This document shows, piece by piece, positions 11,463 to 21,328 of a stretch of 64,000 nt of DNA. The stretch covers positions 52,065 to 116,064 of the forward strand of contig NZ_JAAOZC010000008.1 of the NCBI RefSeq assembly GCF_011761305.1. Reading direction: 5' to 3'. Both the position numbers and the translations under genes were made by a program. The notes under the pieces were generated by a model, which searched no databases, was not told where the DNA came from, and saw only the letters and a list, made by a program, of their open reading frames with translations. The first letter of the stretch is position 1; every line of letters begins with the position of its first letter. The stretch comes from Sphingomonas vulcanisoli. GTDB taxonomy: Bacteria > Pseudomonadota > Alphaproteobacteria > Sphingomonadales > Sphingomonadaceae.

Positions 11463-11580
11463 TCCTCCCCTGCAAGGGGAGGTGGCGCGCGCAGCGCGTC
11501 GGAGGGGTGTCCCGCTATCGTGAGGGTGACACCCCTCCGTCAGGCCTTCGGCCTGCCACCTCCCCTTGCAGGGGAGGATC
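11463..11580. repeat. Palindromic intergenic repeat, family A
   Basis: The TCCTCCCCTGCAAGGGGAGG end is mirrored by CCTCCCCTTGCAGGGGAGGA. The inner arms GGAGGGGTGTC / GACACCCCTCC pair, with a CAGGCCTTCGGCCTG hairpin inside. It separates the winged-helix gene from the CNNM/CBS gene. Confidence 0.88.
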
Positions 11581-11682
11581 GATGATCGGCTACGAACCTC
11601 GACCCAACCTGGGCACGAAGCCCGTCTGTGCCGCCGCTCTTGCCCCGCGGTCCGGTTACAGCGATATGCAGCGTCAGGCCCA

Positions 11683-12993
11683 ATGAGACCGATCCTCCCT
11701 CCGCTCGCGCCCTTCCCCTGGCTGGATCTCGCGATCATCGTCGCGCTGATGCTGGTCAACGCCGTTTTCGCCATGTCCGAAATGGCGATCGTTTCGTCCC
11801 GCAAGCCGCGGCTGGAAGCGATGGCGCGGCGCGGGCAAAAGGGCGCGCGCATCGCGCTGCGGCTGGCGAGCGATCCGGGCAAGTTCCTCTCCACCGTCCA
11901 GACCGGGATCACCTTGATCGGCGTCCTTGCCGGTGCCTTTTCGGGCGAGAAGCTCGGCGGGCCGGTGGCCGATCGGCTCGAACGGCTGGGGCTTCAACAC
12001 ACTATCGCCGGGCATTGGGGCTTTGCGCTCGTCATCATCGGCACCACCTATCTGAGCCTGGTGATCGGCGAGCTCGTGCCCAAGCAGGTCGCGCTGCGCA
12101 CGCCTGAGCCGATCGCGGCGGCGATGGCGCGGCCGATGATGGGGCTGTCTTACGCAGCGGCACCCTTCGTCTGGCTGCTCGATCGTTCGAGTGCTCTCTT
12201 CTTCAAGCTGCTCGGTCTCGATCGCGAGCGCGAGGATCGTGTCACCGCCGAGGAGCTGCACCTCGTCGTCGCCGAGGCGTCAAGCGCGGGCGTGATCGAG
12301 GAGAGCGAGCGCGCGATCATCTCCGGCGTCGTCCGCCTCGCCGATCGGCCGGTGCGCGAAGTGATGACGCCGCGCACGCAGGTCGAATGGATCGACGCGA
12401 CGCTGGACGCGGCGGCGTTGCGCGATCGCCTGCTGGCACTGCCGCACAGCCGCGTGCCGGTCGGCAACGGATCGGTCGACGAACTGATCGGGGTGATCGA
12501 GGCCAAGGATCTGCTCGCCGCCGCGCTGGCAGGACCATTGCCCTCCATCCTGGAGTTCATCCATCCCGTCCAGGTCGTCCCCGATCAGATGGATGCGATG
12601 AACGCGCTGCAGGTGCTCCGCGGATCGGAGGTGCCGGTCGCGTTCGTTCACGATGAATATGGCCATTTCGATGGACTGGTGACGCCGGTCGATCTGCTTG
12701 CCGCGATTGCCGGTGCGTTCGCCTCGGATGCCGGCGACGAGGATGCGCCCTTCGTCCAGCGCGAGGATGGCAGCTGGCTGATCGCGGGCTCGGCCTCCGC
12801 CGACCGCCTCGCCGACCAGCTCGGCATCGAACTGGACGAGAATCGCGATTACGCCACCGCCGCCGGCTTCGCGCTCTCGGTGCTGAAACACCTGCCCAGC
12901 GAGGGTGAGCATTTCCGCATGGGCAAATGGCGCTTCGAAATCGTCGACATGGACGGCCGCAAAATCGATAAACTGCTCGCCAGCCGGACTTAG
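11683..12993 (+). CDS. CNNM/CBS/CorC-HlyC-domain membrane protein
   Basis: Member of the hemolysin/CorC superfamily, linked in other bacteria to Mg2+/Co2+ efflux. From the ATG at 11683 (436 residues) it has a CNNM/DUF21 membrane domain with about four helices (residues 10-150; NAVFAMSEMAIVSSRKPRLE, IVALMLVN, LSLVIGELVPKQVAL), two CBS domains (about 205-330; MTPRTQVEWID, FVHDEYGHFDGLVTP), and a CorC_HlyC domain (about 350-430). The frame is open upstream into the family A repeat, which I exclude. Substrate not determinable here. Confidence 0.9.
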   Translation: MRPILPPLAPFPWLDLAIIVALMLVNAVFAMSEMAIVSSRKPRLEAMARRGQKGARIALRLASDPGKFLSTVQTGITLIGVLAGAFSGEKLGGPVADRLERLGLQHTIAGHWGFALVIIGTTYLSLVIGELVPKQVALRTPEPIAAAMARPMMGLSYAAAPFVWLLDRSSALFFKLLGLDREREDRVTAEELHLVVAEASSAGVIEESERAIISGVVRLADRPVREVMTPRTQVEWIDATLDAAALRDRLLALPHSRVPVGNGSVDELIGVIEAKDLLAAALAGPLPSILEFIHPVQVVPDQMDAMNALQVLRGSEVPVAFVHDEYGHFDGLVTPVDLLAAIAGAFASDAGDEDAPFVQREDGSWLIAGSASADRLADQLGIELDENRDYATAAGFALSVLKHLPSEGEHFRMGKWRFEIVDMDGRKIDKLLASRT

Positions 12994-13128
12994 ACGCGCG
13001 CCAAGGGCGCATTTGTGCGGTTTCCAACGCTCGCAGCTTGCCAACCGCGCCGCCCCGCGACAACATGCCCGTTCGAGAATGGCCCCACGAAGGGCATTCC
13101 GGCGGATAGGATGTGTGAGGGGAACCCG

Positions 13129-15276
13129 ATGCGGATCGTTGAACTGGCCATTGCCTGCGGATTGCTGGCGGTGCTCTACGGAATCGTCACGAGCTTTCAG
13201 GTGCTGCGCCAACCGGCGGGCAATCAGCGGATGCAGGACATTGCCGCCGCCATCCAGGAAGGCGCACGCGCTTATCTAGCGCGGCAATATACCACGATCG
13301 GCGTGGTCGGCCTCGTCGTCGTCGCATTGGTGTTCTATTTCCTCGGTACGGTGTCCGCCGTCGGCTTCCTGATCGGCGCGATCCTCTCCGGTTTGACCGG
13401 CTTCATCGGCATGAACATCTCGGTAAAGGCCAATGTCCGCACCGCCGAAGCGGCGCGGGGCAGCCTGCAGGGCGGCCTCACCACCGCCTTCCGATCGGGA
13501 GCGATCACCGGGATGCTGGTGGCGGGGCTCGGCCTGCTCGCGATCTCCTGCTTCTTCTGGTATCTGGTCAGCACGCACGGCGCCAACCATGCGCCCACCG
13601 ATCGCATCGTGATCAACGGGCTGGTCGCGCTGTCTTTCGGCGCATCGCTGATCTCGATCTTCGCGCGCCTCGGCGGCGGCATCTTCACCAAGGCGGCCGA
13701 CGTCGGCGCCGATCTGGTCGGCAAGGTCGAAGCCGGAATTCCCGAGGATGACCCCCGCAACCCCGCCGTCATCGCCGATAACGTCGGCGACAATGTCGGC
13801 GATTGCGCGGGCATGGCGGCCGATCTGTTCGAAACCTATGTCGTGACGCTCGGCGTGACGATGGTGTCGATCGCCTTGTTCGTGGGCAATGGCGTCAACA
13901 CGCTGGCGCTGATGAGCCTGCCGCTGCTGGTCGGCGGTGTGTGTATCGTCACCTCGATCATCGGCACCTTCGCGGTGCGGCTGGGCGGCGGCTCGATCAT
14001 GGGCGCGCTCTACAAGGGTTTCTGGACCAGCGCTGTGCTGGGCGCGGTGGCGATCTTCTTCGCCACCCGCTACGCCCTCGATGGCGATCTCACCCAACAG
14101 CTCGGCGGGCATCTCGCCGCCGCCGGGCCGGGCACCTCACCCCAGACCGCAAGCCACACCGCCTTCACCGGCATGGACATCTTCTACTGCATGCTGATCG
14201 GCCTCGCCGTCACCGCGGCTCTGGTGTGGATCACCGAATATTACACCGGCACCAACTATCGCCCGGTCAAGTCGATCGCCAAGGCGAGCGTCACCGGCCA
14301 CGGCACCAACGTCATCCAGGGCCTGGCGATCAGCCTGGAATCGACCGCCGCGCCGACGATCGTGATCGTGGTGGCGGTGATTGCCGCCTTCCAGTTGGCA
14401 GGCGTGATCGGGATCGCCTTCGCCGCCACCGCGATGCTGGCGCTGGCGGGCATGGTCGTGGCGCTCGATGCTTATGGCCCGGTGACCGACAATGCCGGCG
14501 GCATCGCCGAAATGGCGGGGCTCGATCATGAGGTGCGCGTCAAGACCGATGCGCTGGATGCCGTCGGCAACACCACCAAGGCGGTGACCAAGGGCTATGC
14601 GATCGGATCGGCGGCACTTGCGGCGCTGGTGCTGTTCGGCGCTTACACGGCGGACTTGAAGGAGTTCTTCCCCGCGCTGATCGTCGATTTCTCGCTCTCC
14701 AACCCTTACGTGATCGTCGGGCTGCTGCTCGGCGCGCTGCTGCCGTTCAGCTTCGGCGCGTTCGGCATGACCGCGGTGGGCCGCGCGGCGGGTGCGGTGG
14801 TCGAGGACGTCCGCGATCAGTTCCGCAGCAATCCGGGGATCATGGAGGGCACCAGCCGGCCCAATTATGCCCGCACCGTCGATCTCGTCACCAAGGCGGC
14901 GATCAAGGAGATGATCATCCCTAGCCTGCTGCCCGTGCTGGCGCCGGTGGTGGTCTATTTCGCGATCAGGGCCGTGGCGGGGCAGGCCAACGGCTTCGCA
15001 AGCCTGGGCGCGCTATTGCTCGGCGTGATCGTCTCCGGGCTGTTCGTCGCCATCTCGATGACGAGCGGCGGCGGCGCATGGGACAATGCCAAGAAATATA
15101 TCGAAGACGGCAACCACGGCGGCAAAGGCTCCGAAGCCCATAAGGCCGCAGTGACCGGCGACACGGTCGGCGATCCCTACAAGGACACCGCCGGCCCCGC
15201 CGTGAACCCGATGATCAAGATCACCAACATCGTGGCGCTGCTGCTGTTGGCCGCCTTGGCGGCGCACGGGGGGTAA
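13129..15276 (+). CDS. hppA: K+-independent H+-translocating inorganic pyrophosphatase
   Basis: Membrane pyrophosphatase that couples hydrolysis of PPi to proton pumping. ATG at 13129 follows GAGGGGAA and gives 715 residues with about 16 membrane helices. Substrate-site motifs are visible: [38 protein letters not shown], and [14 protein letters not shown] near the end. The sequence [20 protein letters not shown] carries the Lys and Thr that mark the K+-independent class, instead of the Ala/Gly of K+-dependent enzymes. The frame extends upstream to 13015 without support. Confidence 0.97.
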   Translation: MRIVELAIACGLLAVLYGIVTSFQVLRQPAGNQRMQDIAAAIQEGARAYLARQYTTIGVVGLVVVALVFYFLGTVSAVGFLIGAILSGLTGFIGMNISVKANVRTAEAARGSLQGGLTTAFRSGAITGMLVAGLGLLAISCFFWYLVSTHGANHAPTDRIVINGLVALSFGASLISIFARLGGGIFTKAADVGADLVGKVEAGIPEDDPRNPAVIADNVGDNVGDCAGMAADLFETYVVTLGVTMVSIALFVGNGVNTLALMSLPLLVGGVCIVTSIIGTFAVRLGGGSIMGALYKGFWTSAVLGAVAIFFATRYALDGDLTQQLGGHLAAAGPGTSPQTASHTAFTGMDIFYCMLIGLAVTAALVWITEYYTGTNYRPVKSIAKASVTGHGTNVIQGLAISLESTAAPTIVIVVAVIAAFQLAGVIGIAFAATAMLALAGMVVALDAYGPVTDNAGGIAEMAGLDHEVRVKTDALDAVGNTTKAVTKGYAIGSAALAALVLFGAYTADLKEFFPALIVDFSLSNPYVIVGLLLGALLPFSFGAFGMTAVGRAAGAVVEDVRDQFRSNPGIMEGTSRPNYARTVDLVTKAAIKEMIIPSLLPVLAPVVVYFAIRAVAGQANGFASLGALLLGVIVSGLFVAISMTSGGGAWDNAKKYIEDGNHGGKGSEAHKAAVTGDTVGDPYKDTAGPAVNPMIKITNIVALLLLAALAAHGG

Positions 15277-15282
15277 AGGGTT

Positions 15283-15312
15283 CGAGGAGCGTCTATGTGG
15301 CGCTCCTCGCTT
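15283..15312 (+). terminator. Probable hppA terminator hairpin
   Basis: CGAGGAGCG (15283-15291) pairs perfectly with CGCTCCTCG (15301-15309) just after the hppA stop. Only a weak pyrimidine tail (CTTCC) follows, so termination efficiency is uncertain. Confidence 0.55.
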
Positions 15313-15355
15313 CCGCGCCTTGGCGTGACATCGCACCGCGCCTAGCAATACGCGG

Positions 15356-16738
15356 GTGGCACCAGACCTTTTTCGGCGATCGAAGCTTTTATACGTTGCG
15401 ATGTGCGGCGCGCCCGCACTCCTTCAAATCTTCACTTTCCGCCCCGGCATCCTGACGTGGGACGCGATCCGCCAGTATAAGCAGGCGCTCTCCGGCCATT
15501 ACGACGACTGGCATCCGCCGGCGATGAACTGGCTGTGGCGGCAACTGACCGCGATCCACGATGGCCCGCTGCCGATGCTGGTGCTGCAGGTGGCGCTGTA
15601 TTGGCTGGGTTTCGGACTGATCGGCTGGGTCTGGTGGCGGCAGGGGCGGCGCAGGTCTGCCGCGGCGCTGTTGCTGGTCGCGCTGTTGCCGGTGTCGCTG
15701 GTCGTGGTGGGGACGATCCTCAAGGATAGCCTGATGGCGGGGGCATTGCTGACCGCCGCAGGACTGATCGCGGTTCGGCGACCGGGGGAGCATGTGCTGG
15801 CGGCGATGGCGTGGGCGCTGCTGATCGGGGCGGCGACGTTGCGGTTCAACGCGGTGCCGGCCTGTTTGCCGTTGGGGGTAGCGTTGCTGCCGGCGGCGTG
15901 GCGCGCAGGCTGGAAGCGGCTGGCGCTGGCTTCGGTTACCGTGGCGATCCCTTTGTTCGCGGCGATGCCGGTCGCCAATACGCTGCTGCGCGCGGAGAAG
16001 AGCGGGGTCGAGCTTTCGCTGGTGATCTATGATCTGGCCGGCATCACCCGGTTCAGCGGCGCGAATGCCTTCCCGCAGCTGGCGGTGGCCGATCCGGTGG
16101 CGGTGAACGCGGCCTGCTACACGCCGGTTTCGTGGGATCGCTATGCCTGGTGGGGGCCGGAGCCGTGCGCGATCCAGTTCGCCGATGTCCGCAGGGCTTT
16201 CGCGGCCATGCAAGTGAAACCGACACGTTGGTGGCTGGGTGCGGTCGTCCGCCACCCGATCGCCTATGCCGAGCACCGCCTCGCGCATTTCAACAGCACG
16301 ACGCGCTTCCTTGTCCACGATGCCGATCTGCCGCCGCTGCCGCTCGTCTCAGATCCCAATCCGTGGGGCTGTGCGGTCCCGGCTAACGCCCCACTGACCG
16401 CGATCGAGCAGGCGGCGACCGCCAGCCTGCGCACGCCGATCGGCTGGCCGATTGTCTGGCTGGCGGTGGCGGCAGGGGCTCTTGTCCTGCTGCTTGGACA
16501 GAGCGAGACGGGAGTCGCCCTCCCGCTCGCGATATCGGCTTTGCTCTATGGCTTCAGCTACCTGCCGCTCAGCGTCGCATCGGAGGTACGCTACTATCTT
16601 TGGGTGACTTTGGGCGGCGCTGTCGCAGCCATCGCCGCGCTCACCCAGGCCAGACACACGTCGGCCCGCCGGCTTGCGCTGGCGGGCCTTCCGGTGGTGT
16701 TGGTGTCGCTGGGTGGCGTAGCCGCCCGGATGATTTAG
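15356..16738 (+). CDS. Polytopic membrane protein, possible GT-C-type glycosyltransferase
   Basis: 460 residues from the GTG at 15356; an ATG at 15401 is an alternative. About ten hydrophobic helices. An early acidic loop motif ([13 protein letters not shown]) is followed by [12 protein letters not shown]. Later come [20 protein letters not shown] and [15 protein letters not shown]. It shares all these motifs with the protein at 39178-40770, so the two are paralogues. An Asp in the first periplasmic loop of a many-helix protein recalls GT-C glycosyltransferases, but this is inference. Its stop overlaps the convergent rplQ stop. Confidence 0.8.
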   Translation: MAPDLFRRSKLLYVAMCGAPALLQIFTFRPGILTWDAIRQYKQALSGHYDDWHPPAMNWLWRQLTAIHDGPLPMLVLQVALYWLGFGLIGWVWWRQGRRRSAAALLLVALLPVSLVVVGTILKDSLMAGALLTAAGLIAVRRPGEHVLAAMAWALLIGAATLRFNAVPACLPLGVALLPAAWRAGWKRLALASVTVAIPLFAAMPVANTLLRAEKSGVELSLVIYDLAGITRFSGANAFPQLAVADPVAVNAACYTPVSWDRYAWWGPEPCAIQFADVRRAFAAMQVKPTRWWLGAVVRHPIAYAEHRLAHFNSTTRFLVHDADLPPLPLVSDPNPWGCAVPANAPLTAIEQAATASLRTPIGWPIVWLAVAAGALVLLLGQSETGVALPLAISALLYGFSYLPLSVASEVRYYLWVTLGGAVAAIAALTQARHTSARRLALAGLPVVLVSLGGVAARMI

Positions 16739-17151
16739 GCGGCTTCGTCTTCCAGCACTTCGACCGGGCCCGAATCCTGGCCCTTGGCCGAGGTGTCACG
16801 GTCGACGAATTCGATCACCGCCATCGAAGCCGCGTCCGACGAACGGATACCGGCCTTGATGATGCGGGTGTAGCCGCCGTTGCGGTCCGCGTAGCGCACC
16901 GCGATCACGTCGAACAGTTTCACCAGTTGCGCGTCGTCCAGCAGGCGCGAATGGGCGAGGCGACGGTTGGAGAGGCCGCCCTTCTTGGCCAGCGTCACCA
17001 ATTTCTCGACGTAGGGGCGAAGCTCCTTCGCCTTGGCGACGGTAGTGAGGATCTGCTCATGCTTGATGAGCGCGGCCGCCTGGTTGCGGAACAGCGCGAT
17101 ACGATGGCTCGAGGTACGCTGGAGCTTACGACCGCCGACACGATGGCGCAT
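16735..17151 (-). CDS. rplQ: 50S ribosomal protein L17
   Basis: Large-subunit protein at the end of the alpha operon. 138 residues starting [36 protein letters not shown] L17 sequence. The C-terminal 20 residues are acidic (VEVLEDEAA end). It is separated from rpoA by a family C repeat. Its TAA (16735-16737) overlaps the plus-strand stop of the neighbouring membrane protein. Confidence 0.98.
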   Translation of the reverse strand: MRHRVGGRKLQRTSSHRIALFRNQAAALIKHEQILTTVAKAKELRPYVEKLVTLAKKGGLSNRRLAHSRLLDDAQLVKLFDVIAVRYADRNGGYTRIIKAGIRSSDAASMAVIEFVDRDTSAKGQDSGPVEVLEDEAA

Positions 17152-17263
17152 GATTTTCTTCCTTCGGTTCGTTCGAGACCCGTTTCAGGTAGTCTCGACC
17201 AGGCGGCTGGAATGGAGCGCCGCCCAATCTCCTGTCGGGCGGCACCACGAGGCTTCGCCTCGT

Positions 17264-17336
17264 GCCCTCACCCTCCCACCAATCTCGCTTCGCTCGATTG
17301 GCGGGCCCCTCCCTCTCCCAAAATGGGAGAGGGAGG
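17264..17336. repeat. Palindromic intergenic repeat, family C (short form)
   Basis: GCCCTCACCCTCCCACC, AATCTCGCTTCGCTCGATT, GCGGGCCCCTCCCTCTCCC and GGGAGAGGGAGG follow each other as in the right half of the copies at 45567 and 62169. It lies between rpoA and rplQ, inside the operon transcript. Confidence 0.8.
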
Positions 17337-17343
17337 TTTTAGC

Positions 17344-18414
17344 TCAAAATTCCTGTTCGAGCTTCTTGGCCATTTCCTCGATATTCTCGGGCGGCCAGCC
17401 CGGAATTTCCATACCGAGCCGCAGGCCCATCGTGGAGAGAACTTCCTTGATCTCGTTCAAGGACTTGCGGCCGAAGTTCGGCGTGCGCAGCATCTCCGCT
17501 TCGGTCTTCTGCACGAGATCGCCGATGTAGATGATGTTGTCGTTCTTGAGGCAATTGGCCGAACGCACCGACAGTTCGAGCTCGTCCACCTTCTTGAGCA
17601 GGAAGCGGTTGAGCTGGTTGCTGTTGGCCTCGGGCTCGATCATGCCGCCGCTGATCGGCGCCAGCGGCGCGGAATGGGTGGGAGCCGCCGAAACCGCCAT
17701 GCCATCGTCGAAGTGGACGAACAGCTGGAGCTGATCCTGCAGGATGCGCGCCGAATAGGCGAGCGCGTCCTCGGGCGTGACGGTGCCGTCGGTCTCGACG
17801 GTGATCGTCAGCTTGTCGTAATCCAGCTCCTGGCCGACGCGGGTGTTTTCCACCTTGTAGGCGACCTGACGGACGGGTGAGTACAGCGCATCGACCGGGA
17901 TCAGCCCGATCGGCGCATCGGCCGGGCGGTTGTTCGCGGCTGGCTCATAGCCCTTACCGATCGCGGCGGTCAGCTCCATGTTGAGCGTCGCACCCTCGTC
18001 GAGATGGCAGATCACCAGTTCGGGGTTCATCACCTCGATATCGCCGGAGGTGGCGATGTCGCCGGCCTTCACCTCGGCGGGGCCGGTGGCGGAGAGCTGG
18101 AGACGCTTGGAGCCCTCGCCCTGCATGCGCAGCGCGATTTGCTTCACGTTGAGCACCATGTCCGTGACATCCTCACGGACGCCGGCAAGACTCGAGAATT
18201 CGTGCAGCACGTTCTCGATCTTGATCGCGGTCACCGCGGCGCCCTGCAGCGACGATAGCAGAACGCGGCGCAGCGCGTTGCCGAGCGTGAGACCGAAGCC
18301 GCGCTCCAGCGGCTCGGCGACGAAGGTGGCGCGGTTCTTGCCGGCACCGCCAGCCTTACGCTCCAGCCCCATCGGCTTCTTCAGTTCTTGCCAGTTCTTG
18401 GCGTTGACAGCCAT
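17344..18414 (-). CDS. rpoA: RNA polymerase subunit alpha
   Basis: Assembles the core polymerase and contacts activators and UP elements. From the ATG at 18414 ([14 protein letters not shown]), preceded by GAGGGG, it has 356 residues. The N-terminal domain holds [24 protein letters not shown]. The C-terminal domain holds the helix-hairpin-helix with [18 protein letters not shown] and [18 protein letters not shown]. The frame extends to 18450 without support. It follows rpsK across a terminator-like hairpin. Confidence 0.98.
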   Translation of the reverse strand: MAVNAKNWQELKKPMGLERKAGGAGKNRATFVAEPLERGFGLTLGNALRRVLLSSLQGAAVTAIKIENVLHEFSSLAGVREDVTDMVLNVKQIALRMQGEGSKRLQLSATGPAEVKAGDIATSGDIEVMNPELVICHLDEGATLNMELTAAIGKGYEPAANNRPADAPIGLIPVDALYSPVRQVAYKVENTRVGQELDYDKLTITVETDGTVTPEDALAYSARILQDQLQLFVHFDDGMAVSAAPTHSAPLAPISGGMIEPEANSNQLNRFLLKKVDELELSVRSANCLKNDNIIYIGDLVQKTEAEMLRTPNFGRKSLNEIKEVLSTMGLRLGMEIPGWPPENIEEMAKKLEQEF

Positions 18415-18463
18415 GGTGTTCCCCTCGGGGTAAAGCCACGGTGCGTCCACCGCGGCCGATAAG

Positions 18464-18489
18464 AAAAAGCGGAGCCCCGGCGGGCCCCG
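18464..18489 (-). terminator. Terminator-like hairpin between rpsK and rpoA
   Basis: On the minus strand CGGGGCCC pairs with GGGCTCCG (8 bp, one G-T) around loop GCCG, followed by CTTTTTC (T-run at 18464-18468). It has the form of an intrinsic terminator within the operon and may act as a partial attenuator ahead of rpoA. Confidence 0.55.
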
Positions 18490-18499
18490 GACTACAAAA

Positions 18500-18889
18500 T
18501 CAGACGCGGCGGCGCTTCGACGGGCGCACGCCGTTGTGCGGGATCGAAGTCACATCGCGAATCGAAGTGATGTGGAAGCCCACAGCCTGCAGCGCGCGGA
18601 GCGCCGACTCGCGGCCCGAACCCGGGCCCTTCACTTCGACTTCAAGCGTGCGGACACCATGCTCGGCGGCTTTCTTGCCGGCGTCCTCGGCGGCGACCTG
18701 CGCGGCATAAGGCGTCGACTTGCGCGAGCCCTTGAAGCCCATCATGCCGGCCGAAGACCAGCTGATCGCATTGCCCTGCGCATCGGTGATGGTGATCATG
18801 GTGTTGTTGAAGCTGGCGTTCACATGTGCGACGCCGGCGGTGATGTTCTTGCGCTCGCGCCGCTTAATGCGCTGAGGTGCCTGTGCCAT
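18500..18889 (-). CDS. rpsK: 30S ribosomal protein S11
   Basis: Small-subunit platform protein near the mRNA exit site. 129 residues with [39 protein letters not shown] and the C-terminal [18 protein letters not shown], all standard for S11. Second gene of the alpha group after rpsM. Confidence 0.98.
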   Translation of the reverse strand: MAQAPQRIKRRERKNITAGVAHVNASFNNTMITITDAQGNAISWSSAGMMGFKGSRKSTPYAAQVAAEDAGKKAAEHGVRTLEVEVKGPGSGRESALRALQAVGFHITSIRDVTSIPHNGVRPSKRRRV

Positions 18890-18959
18890 TCGAAAAGTCC
18901 TGACCTAATCTGTTGCTCTGCTCGCCCACGCTTGCGCGCGGCCTAGGAGGAGAAGTGGC

Positions 18960-18982
18960 GCGAAAGCGCCCCGCGCTTTCGC
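18960..18982 (-). promoter_or_regulatory. Perfect hairpin just after rpsM
   Basis: GCGAAAGCGC and GCGCTTTCGC (10 bp, loop of three) begin two bases after the rpsM stop in the minus transcript. No T-run follows. It may protect the 3' end or take part in regulation between rpsM and rpsK. Confidence 0.5.
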
Positions 18983-18984
18983 TG

Positions 18985-19353
18985 CTACTTCTTCTTGCCT
19001 GCGATCGGCTTGGCCTTGCCCTTGCGGGTGCGCGCGTTGGTGTGCGTGCGCTGGCCATGGACCGGCAGGCCCTTGCGATGGCGCAGACCGCGGTAGCAGG
19101 CCAGATCCATCAGCCGCTTGATGTTCATCGCCACCTGGCGGCGAAGATCACCCTCCACCGTATAGGTCGCATCGATCGTCTCGCGGATCTGGAGCACTTC
19201 CTGATCGGTGAGATCCTGCACGCGGCGCGCAGGCTCGATGTTCAGCTTGGAGGTGATTTCCTTGGCTTTGGCCGAGCCGATGCCGTGGATATAGGTCAGC
19301 GCGATTTCGACGCGCTTGTTGGTCGGGATGTTGACACCCGCGATACGTGCCAT
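18985..19353 (-). CDS. rpsM: 30S ribosomal protein S13
   Basis: Head protein that contacts the P-site tRNA and bridges to the 50S subunit. From the ATG at 19353 ([20 protein letters not shown]) it has 122 residues, ending [25 protein letters not shown] basic tail. The frame opens to 19395 but those 14 residues are not S13. It is the first gene of rpsM-rpsK-rpoA-rplQ, cut off from adk by a plus-strand gene, and has its own promoter-like sequence. Confidence 0.98.
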   Translation of the reverse strand: MARIAGVNIPTNKRVEIALTYIHGIGSAKAKEITSKLNIEPARRVQDLTDQEVLQIRETIDATYTVEGDLRRQVAMNIKRLMDLACYRGLRHRKGLPVHGQRTHTNARTRKGKAKPIAGKKK

Positions 19354-19428
19354 GTCGTTTGTATCTCCTCGCTCCACGGAACGGCTGGCGACCATTCCAT
19401 CTCTACGCTCTGGTTGCCCATTAAACAG

Positions 19429-19453
19429 AAAAACGGCGCGCGCAGAAGCGCCG
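19429..19453 (-). terminator. Terminator-like hairpin in the rpsM leader
   Basis: On the minus strand CGGCGC (19453-19448) pairs with GCGCCG (19439-19434) around an 8-base loop, followed by TTTTT (19433-19429). It lies between the promoter-like sequence at 19480-19508 and the rpsM start, so it could serve as a leader attenuator or as a stop for transcripts from upstream. Confidence 0.55.
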
Positions 19454-19479
19454 CCGGAACGGTTTCTTGGGATGCGCCG

Positions 19480-19508
19480 CTCTTACGGGCGGGTCGGCGC
19501 GTTGTCAA
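19480..19508 (-). promoter_or_regulatory. Probable sigma-70 promoter for rpsM-rpsK-rpoA-rplQ
   Basis: Minus-strand TTGACA (19508-19503), a 17-base spacer, then TAAGAG (19485-19480). The -35 is perfect, the -10 weak. The predicted start is about 120 bases before rpsM, ahead of the terminator-like hairpin. An own promoter is expected because the upstream adk-secY transcript is interrupted by an opposing gene. Confidence 0.6.
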
Positions 19509-19561
19509 GCGGAGCAGACGGTTAACCTATCGGTGACCATCTTGCGCGTAGCTCCGCGCAA

Positions 19562-20662
19562 ATGGATGATATCATGCGGAAACAGCGGGATAGCGGCGAA
19601 GCCGTGGGAGCTCCGATCCTTACCGGCGCGCAGGCGGTGTGGCAGGCGATCTCGCAATCTAGCGCGGTCGCCTTCTTCGATATGGATGGGCGGCTGGTCG
19701 AAGCCAACGATCGTTTCCTGACGCTGTTCGGCTACCGCCTGAGCGACCTCCGCGGCGAGTTGCACCGCAAATTGTGCGCGCCGGCGACTTTTGCCGATCC
19801 CGCCTATAAAGTGCGCTGGGACACGCTTCGCCGTGGTGAGCATGACATTTGCGATATCGGCATGATGCGGCGCGGTGGAGAGCGCTTTTGGTTGCATGCC
19901 GTCTATGCGCCGATTCGATCCGACCGCGGCGAGATGGTCGGTTTCGTCCTATTCGGCACCGATATCAGCGCGCAACGGGCGCAGGCGGCCGACAGCGTCA
20001 GCCGGCTCAATGCCGTCGACCGCTCGCAGCTGACGATCGAGTTCGCTCTTGATGGCACGATTCTGGTGGCCAACACCAATTTTCTCCGGGCGACCGGCTA
20101 TTCCGCAGAAGCCGTAATCGGCCGCCACCACAGCATGCTGTGCGATCCAGGAGTGGCCGCCACGGCGGATTATCGCGCCTTCTGGCAGGGCCTCAGCAGC
20201 GGCCAATTCCAGGTAGGCGTCTTTCAACGCCGGAAGGCTGACGGCTCACCGATCTGGCTGCAAGCAAGCTATAATCCGCTATACAACGCCCAAGGCGAGG
20301 TGGAGCGCATCTTCAAGATCGCGAGCGATGTCACCGCCCAGCGCGTGGCGCAGCGCTCCGCCGACGATAACCAGCGGCGGCTGACCGCCGAGATCGATGC
20401 GCGCCGCCATACGCTGGAAAAGATGGCGAGCGAACTGAGCACCATTGTCGGGCTGATCGACAATATCGCGCGCCAGACCAACCTTCTCGCACTTAACGCA
20501 ACGATCGAAGCGGCGCGCGCCGGCGAGGCGGGGCGCGGCTTCGCGGTGGTCGCCCAGGAAGTGAAGCGCCTCGCCCAAAGCACCCAGATCGCGACGGTTC
20601 AGGCCACCGCGCTGCTCGCCGGGGCAAACCAACGGAAAGACGGCAACGCCCTCGCCGCCTGA
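19562..20662 (+). CDS. Soluble PAS-PAS methyl-accepting chemotaxis-type receptor
   Basis: 366 residues with no membrane segment, so cytoplasmic. Two PAS domains (about 25-135, [19 protein letters not shown]; and about 150-265, [20 protein letters not shown]) are followed by the highly conserved receptor tip [20 protein letters not shown] and [18 protein letters not shown] (about 300-345). The returning arm after the tip is very short, so the coiled coil is truncated compared with classical receptors. It lies on the plus strand between adk and rpsM, splitting a gene order that is otherwise continuous in relatives of this cluster. Its stop abuts the adk stop. No clear Shine-Dalgarno precedes the ATG at 19562. 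Confidence 0.9.
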   Translation: MDDIMRKQRDSGEAVGAPILTGAQAVWQAISQSSAVAFFDMDGRLVEANDRFLTLFGYRLSDLRGELHRKLCAPATFADPAYKVRWDTLRRGEHDICDIGMMRRGGERFWLHAVYAPIRSDRGEMVGFVLFGTDISAQRAQAADSVSRLNAVDRSQLTIEFALDGTILVANTNFLRATGYSAEAVIGRHHSMLCDPGVAATADYRAFWQGLSSGQFQVGVFQRRKADGSPIWLQASYNPLYNAQGEVERIFKIASDVTAQRVAQRSADDNQRRLTAEIDARRHTLEKMASELSTIVGLIDNIARQTNLLALNATIEAARAGEAGRGFAVVAQEVKRLAQSTQIATVQATALLAGANQRKDGNALAA

Positions 20663-21328
20663 TCAAACCGTCTCGGTGTCACCCGCTAGAACCTTTTCGA
20701 TGGCCTCGGTCACCACCTTGATATCGGCCATGCCATCGACCCGGCTGACCAGACCCTTCGCCTCATAATACGGCAGGATCGGCGCGGTTTTGGCGCGATA
20801 TTCGGTAAGGCGGGCACGGACGGTTTCGGCATTGTCGTCCGGGCGACGCTTGAAATCATGGGCGCCGCAGACATCGCAGGTGCCCTCCACCTTGGGTGGC
20901 TTGAAACTGTCGTGATAGCCTTCGTTGCAATGCGCGCAGGTGAAACGGCCCGAGATGCGCGCGACCAGCGCCTCTTCGTCCACCGCCAACTCCAGCACAT
21001 GATCGAGCTTCATGCCATGCTTGGCGAGCAGCGCATCCAGCGATTCCGCCTGCGCGTGAGTGCGCGGATAGCCGTCAAAGATGAAGCCCGGCGCATGCGC
21101 TTCGAACTCCAGCCGGCTTTCGATCAGTGCGGTCACCACATCGTCCGGCACAAGCTTGCCCGCCTTCATCAGCGCATCGGCCTTCTGCCCGATCTCGCTG
21201 CCGGCCTTCACCGCGGCGCGCAGCATATCACCGGTGGAAAGCTGCACCAGGCCGTGCTTGGTCATCAACGATTGTGCCTGGGTGCCCTTGCCCGCCCCCG
21301 GCGGCCCGAGCAATATCAGGATCTTCAC
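20663..21328 (-). CDS. adk: Adenylate kinase
   Basis: Interconverts ATP + AMP and 2 ADP. 221 residues with P-loop GPPGAGKGTQ, AMP-site LSTGDMLRAA and GYPRTHAQAE. The LID carries CAHC and CDVC pairs, the four-cysteine zinc-binding form found in part of the family. The ATG overlaps the secY stop (ATGA), so the two are translationally coupled, as in many bacteria. Confidence 0.98.
   Translation of the reverse strand: MKILILLGPPGAGKGTQAQSLMTKHGLVQLSTGDMLRAAVKAGSEIGQKADALMKAGKLVPDDVVTALIESRLEFEAHAPGFIFDGYPRTHAQAESLDALLAKHGMKLDHVLELAVDEEALVARISGRFTCAHCNEGYHDSFKPPKVEGTCDVCGAHDFKRRPDDNAETVRARLTEYRAKTAPILPYYEAKGLVSRVDGMADIKVVTEAIEKVLAGDTETV

Noticed and set aside
11566..11682. N-terminal extension of the CNNM/CBS protein
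   Set aside because: It runs into a family A repeat and lacks membrane or signal features; the ATG at 11683 fits the family.
15356..15400. Calling the membrane proteins a defined glycosyltransferase
   Set aside because: Only the early acidic loop and helix number recall GT-C enzymes; no diagnostic motif can be shown, so the function is left open.
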